Shown here: piece after piece, positions 61,827 to 64,000 of the stretch
How the letters are laid out: every line of letters starts with the position of its first letter
How positions within the stretch are numbered: the stretch's first letter is position 1
Translations under genes and position numbers: made by a program
Source: Emergencia timonensis
GTDB taxonomy: Bacteria > Bacillota > Clostridia > Peptostreptococcales > Anaerovoracaceae
Reading direction: 5' to 3'
DNA length: 64,000 nt
NCBI RefSeq assembly: GCF_900086585.1
Contig: NZ_FLKM01000008.1
Span: 1,995,652 to 2,059,651 of the forward strand
Notes under the pieces: generated by a model
Told to the model about the DNA's origin: nothing
The model's database searches: none
Seen by the model: only the letters and a program-made list of their open reading frames with translations

Positions 61827-63119
61827 ATGATTGGACCGATTATTTTACAGATTGTATTGATTTTCTTAAATGCGACCTTTGCCAGCGCAGAGATTGCAGT
61901 GATTTCTATGAATGATAATAAGTTGAAGCGGATGGCTGCCGAAGGTGATAAGCGGGCGGTGCGCCTTTCTGCACTGACTGCACAGCCAGCCAGATTCCTT
62001 GCTACCATACAGGTTGCCATTACTCTGGCAGGTCTTCTGGGCAGTGCTTTTGCTGCAGACAGTTTTGCCGGCCCATTGGTAGATGCCATGATGAGTTGGG
62101 GCATCACTGTTCCAGCCAACGTCTTAAAATCCGTTTCCGTCATTCTGATTACCCTGATTCTGGCCTACTTCAATCTGGTTTTCGGCGAGCTGGTGCCGAA
62201 ACGGATTGCCATGAAGAAAGCGGAATCTCTGGCACTGGGCATGTCGGGGCTGCTCCACGGCGTATCAAAGGTGTTCGCGCCGCTGGTGTTCCTATTGACG
62301 GTTTCTACCAATCTGATTCTCAGACTGCTGGGCATCGATCCCGATGAAAACGACGAGCAGGTGACGGAGGAAGAAATCAGAATGCTCTTGGTGGAGGGCA
62401 ACCAGCAGGGAGTCATAGATCCTGATGAAAATGAGATCATCCAAAATGTCTTTGAATTTGACGACATTGCCGTTGAACAGATCTGTACCCATAGAGTTGA
62501 TGTACTGGCGCTCAGTACGGAAGACACACTGCAGGAGTGGGAGAAGATCATCTATGACGGCAGACATACCTATTATCCGGTCTGCGGAGACAGTATCGAC
62601 GACATCCTGGGCGTTTTGGATACAAAGGATTATTTCAGAAGTGGAAAGAAGAATTTGGAAGACATCATGGAAAAAGCCGTTAAAAAAGCATACTTCATAC
62701 CGGAATCCATGAAAGCCAACGTTTTGTTTAGAAATATGCGCCAGAAAGGTGTCTACTTTGCCGTGGTCATCGACGAGTACGGCGGTTTGTCCGGCATTAT
62801 TACCCTGCACGACCTGATGGAAGCGCTGGTTGGCGATCTCCACGACGAGGAAGAAGAAGAAAAACCGGAAGACATTCAAAAGATTGACGAAAACAAATGG
62901 CTGATCTACGGCTGTGCAGACATTGACGATGTCAGCGAGGAGCTGGCAGTCGACTTGCCTGTAGAGATTTATGATACCTTCGGCGGATTTATCTGCGGGC
63001 TGATCGCGGAGATTCCAGAGGATGGCAAAGGCTTTGCCATCGAGACAGAGAGCCTGGCCATCGAAGTGCACAGTGTGCAAAATCATAGAATTGGCTCAGC
63101 CACCGTTGTGAAGAAATAG
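61827..63119 (+). CDS. CNNM/CorC (TlyC)-type membrane protein with CBS domains
   Basis: 430 residues. DUF21/CNNM membrane domain in the first ~190 residues (FASAEIAVISMNDNKLKRMA; FGELVPKRIAMKKAE), two CBS domains (~res 205-330: IDDILGVLDTKDYF, YFAVVIDEYGGLSGIITLHD) and a CorC_HlyC transporter-associated domain. The family is linked to magnesium/cobalt efflux; it is often misnamed hemolysin. ATG at 61827 follows GGAGG. Confidence 0.87.
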   Translation: MIGPIILQIVLIFLNATFASAEIAVISMNDNKLKRMAAEGDKRAVRLSALTAQPARFLATIQVAITLAGLLGSAFAADSFAGPLVDAMMSWGITVPANVLKSVSVILITLILAYFNLVFGELVPKRIAMKKAESLALGMSGLLHGVSKVFAPLVFLLTVSTNLILRLLGIDPDENDEQVTEEEIRMLLVEGNQQGVIDPDENEIIQNVFEFDDIAVEQICTHRVDVLALSTEDTLQEWEKIIYDGRHTYYPVCGDSIDDILGVLDTKDYFRSGKKNLEDIMEKAVKKAYFIPESMKANVLFRNMRQKGVYFAVVIDEYGGLSGIITLHDLMEALVGDLHDEEEEEKPEDIQKIDENKWLIYGCADIDDVSEELAVDLPVEIYDTFGGFICGLIAEIPEDGKGFAIETESLAIEVHSVQNHRIGSATVVKK

Positions 63120-63278
63120 CGGAATTTTTTTTCTGTCGAAGAGACGGCTTTCTGTTGCGAGAGGATTGATTACATGATAGAATATTTGTATCAGGCTAAT
63201 GACGAGCGTAGGCGAAAACAGAACGTAGTGTTTGCGGTTGAATGATAACCAAAGACGACAGAAAGAGAGGTGCATCTT

Positions 63279-63830
63279 TTGTCGAAGGAAACAGAAATGA
63301 TCTTAGAAGCGCTCAAGGATTTACAGGGTGGTATGACAGAGTTGAAACAAGAAATGTCAACTACGAAAACAGAGCTGCAGAAGGAAATAGCGAGTACGAG
63401 AACAGAGCTGCAGAAGGAGATGTCGACTACGAAAACAGAGCTTCAAGGGGAGATAGGCTCACTGAAAAAAGAGATGTCAGACACCAGAACAGAGCTGCAA
63501 GGTGAGATAGGTTTATTGAAAAAAGAGATGACATTGGTGAAGGATGACATCACATCGATGAAAGGTGACATCAGTTCACTGAAAAATGAGACGACGTTGA
63601 TGAAGAGTGAGATGACCTCATTGAAGAACCAGACTAAATCGATCAAGGTGATTCTTGAAAATGTAACGAACCGTCATCTCAAAACGATTGCAGAAGGGCA
63701 TTGCGATTTGTCCAGAAAGCTGGATGAAGCCATCAAGGGAAATGTTGATGAAGAACAGCTTCTGGTTCGTGTCGGTCTGCTGGAAGATGATGTAAGGTTA
63801 CTAAAAGAAAAGGTAAATACAATTGCATAG
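63279..63830 (+). CDS. Coiled-coil protein with repeated heptads
   Basis: 183 residues. Residues ~15-120 are a long coiled coil with near-repeats of TELQKEMSTTKTELQ and SLKKEM type, 11-14 residues each. The last ~60 residues (NRHLKTIAEGHCDLSRKLDE) resemble a tail seen in many clostridial proteins of unknown role. TTG at 63279 is chosen for AGAGAGG eight bases before; ATG at 63297 or GTG at 63270 are alternatives. Confidence 0.65.
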   Translation: MSKETEMILEALKDLQGGMTELKQEMSTTKTELQKEIASTRTELQKEMSTTKTELQGEIGSLKKEMSDTRTELQGEIGLLKKEMTLVKDDITSMKGDISSLKNETTLMKSEMTSLKNQTKSIKVILENVTNRHLKTIAEGHCDLSRKLDEAIKGNVDEEQLLVRVGLLEDDVRLLKEKVNTIA

Positions 63831-63852
63831 AAATGCAGGAAAAGTAAGCAGG

Positions 63853-63881
63853 GCAGTTCGCATTAAGCGGACTGCCTTTTA
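63853..63881 (+). terminator. Terminator after the coiled-coil gene
   Basis: GGCAGTTCGC (63853-63862) pairs with GCGGACTGCC (63868-63877), then T4. Confidence 0.85.
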
Positions 63882-63930
63882 CAGTCCGCAAAAAGTGACG
63901 GATTTCTATACAAATCGGCAGTTTTGACGT

Positions 63931-63959
63931 TTGCACTAGCAAAATCTCGGGTCTATAAT
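63931..63959 (+). promoter_or_regulatory. Promoter of a gene beyond the right edge
   Basis: TTGCAC (63931-63936), 17-bp spacer and TATAAT (63954-63959). Confidence 0.55.
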
Positions 63960-64000
63960 AACGTTAAGTTTTAAAGATATTGTTAGATTTTGTGATTGGA

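Overview
The window looks like the chromosome of an anaerobic, endospore-forming clostridium (Eubacteriales), perhaps a gut species. The evidence is a spoIIGA-sigE-sigG sporulation cluster, oxygen-sensitive enzymes (a 4-hydroxybutyryl-CoA dehydratase homologue with all four cluster ligands), several ferredoxin-type proteins, clostridial spacing of ribosome sites and terminators, and a tet(O) mobile element of the kind common in gut Firmicutes. There are no rRNA, tRNA or CRISPR loci.

Layout. 1-2.2 kb: end of an amino-acid permease, a transglutaminase-like protein and a small membrane protein. 2.2-10.1 kb: larE-larB-larC (nickel-pincer cofactor synthesis) translationally coupled to a nickel/peptide ABC importer. 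10.5-22.9 kb: a MATE efflux gene split in two by an ~11-kb integrative mobilizable element that carries tet(O), a MobV relaxase, a ParB-like protein and a large serine recombinase; the MATE gene's MarR regulator remains on the far side. 23.6-25.8 kb: YitT, DUF3842 and a FadR-type regulator. 25.9-29.8 kb: hypB, a 917-residue iron-sulfur flavoprotein, hypA. 29.8-31.5 kb: TrmO and a MerR regulator. 32.2-51.7 kb: a catabolic island with an iron alcohol dehydrogenase, a DUF362 protein behind a 1.2-kb structured repeat leader, transporters, thiolase, nitroreductase, a toxin-antitoxin pair, a sigma-54 activator, a short LarC, a beta-keto acid cleavage enzyme, a MocR-like regulator, an M20 amidohydrolase, a cyclase, a 3-hydroxyacyl-CoA dehydrogenase and an AbfD homologue. 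52-55.4 kb: ferredoxin-nitroreductase and the sporulation sigma genes. 55.6-57.5 kb: an RloA/RloB-type defence pair. 57.7-63.9 kb: coaBC, a second ferredoxin-nitroreductase, metal-linked genes (ArsR, ArsP_2, Fur), a CNNM/CorC-type membrane protein behind an acidic leader peptide, and a coiled-coil protein.

How the genes fit together. Four sigma-54 promoters (2376, 33502, 41779, 48148) each have an upstream dyad of the form TGTTGC-N6-GCAACA. The only sigma-54 activator in the window (40096-41637) sits beside one of them. They would join the lar/nickel-import operon, the DUF362-thiolase operon, the larC-like/BKACE operon and the cyclase-dehydrogenase-dehydratase operon into one regulon. The cofactor genes have no larA partner here. 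The DUF362 protein, which has a His-x9-Lys segment spaced as in LarA, is the best in-window candidate for the nickel-pincer enzyme. I infer an undescribed nickel-pincer-linked anaerobic catabolic pathway; its substrate is unknown. A fifth sigma-54 promoter (32238) lacks the dyad.

The second striking item is the DUF362 leader: a branched structured element followed by eleven 96-bp units whose hairpins change on both arms together between unit classes. Smaller regulatory finds are MarR, FadR-type and MerR operators and a possible magnesium-sensing leader peptide.
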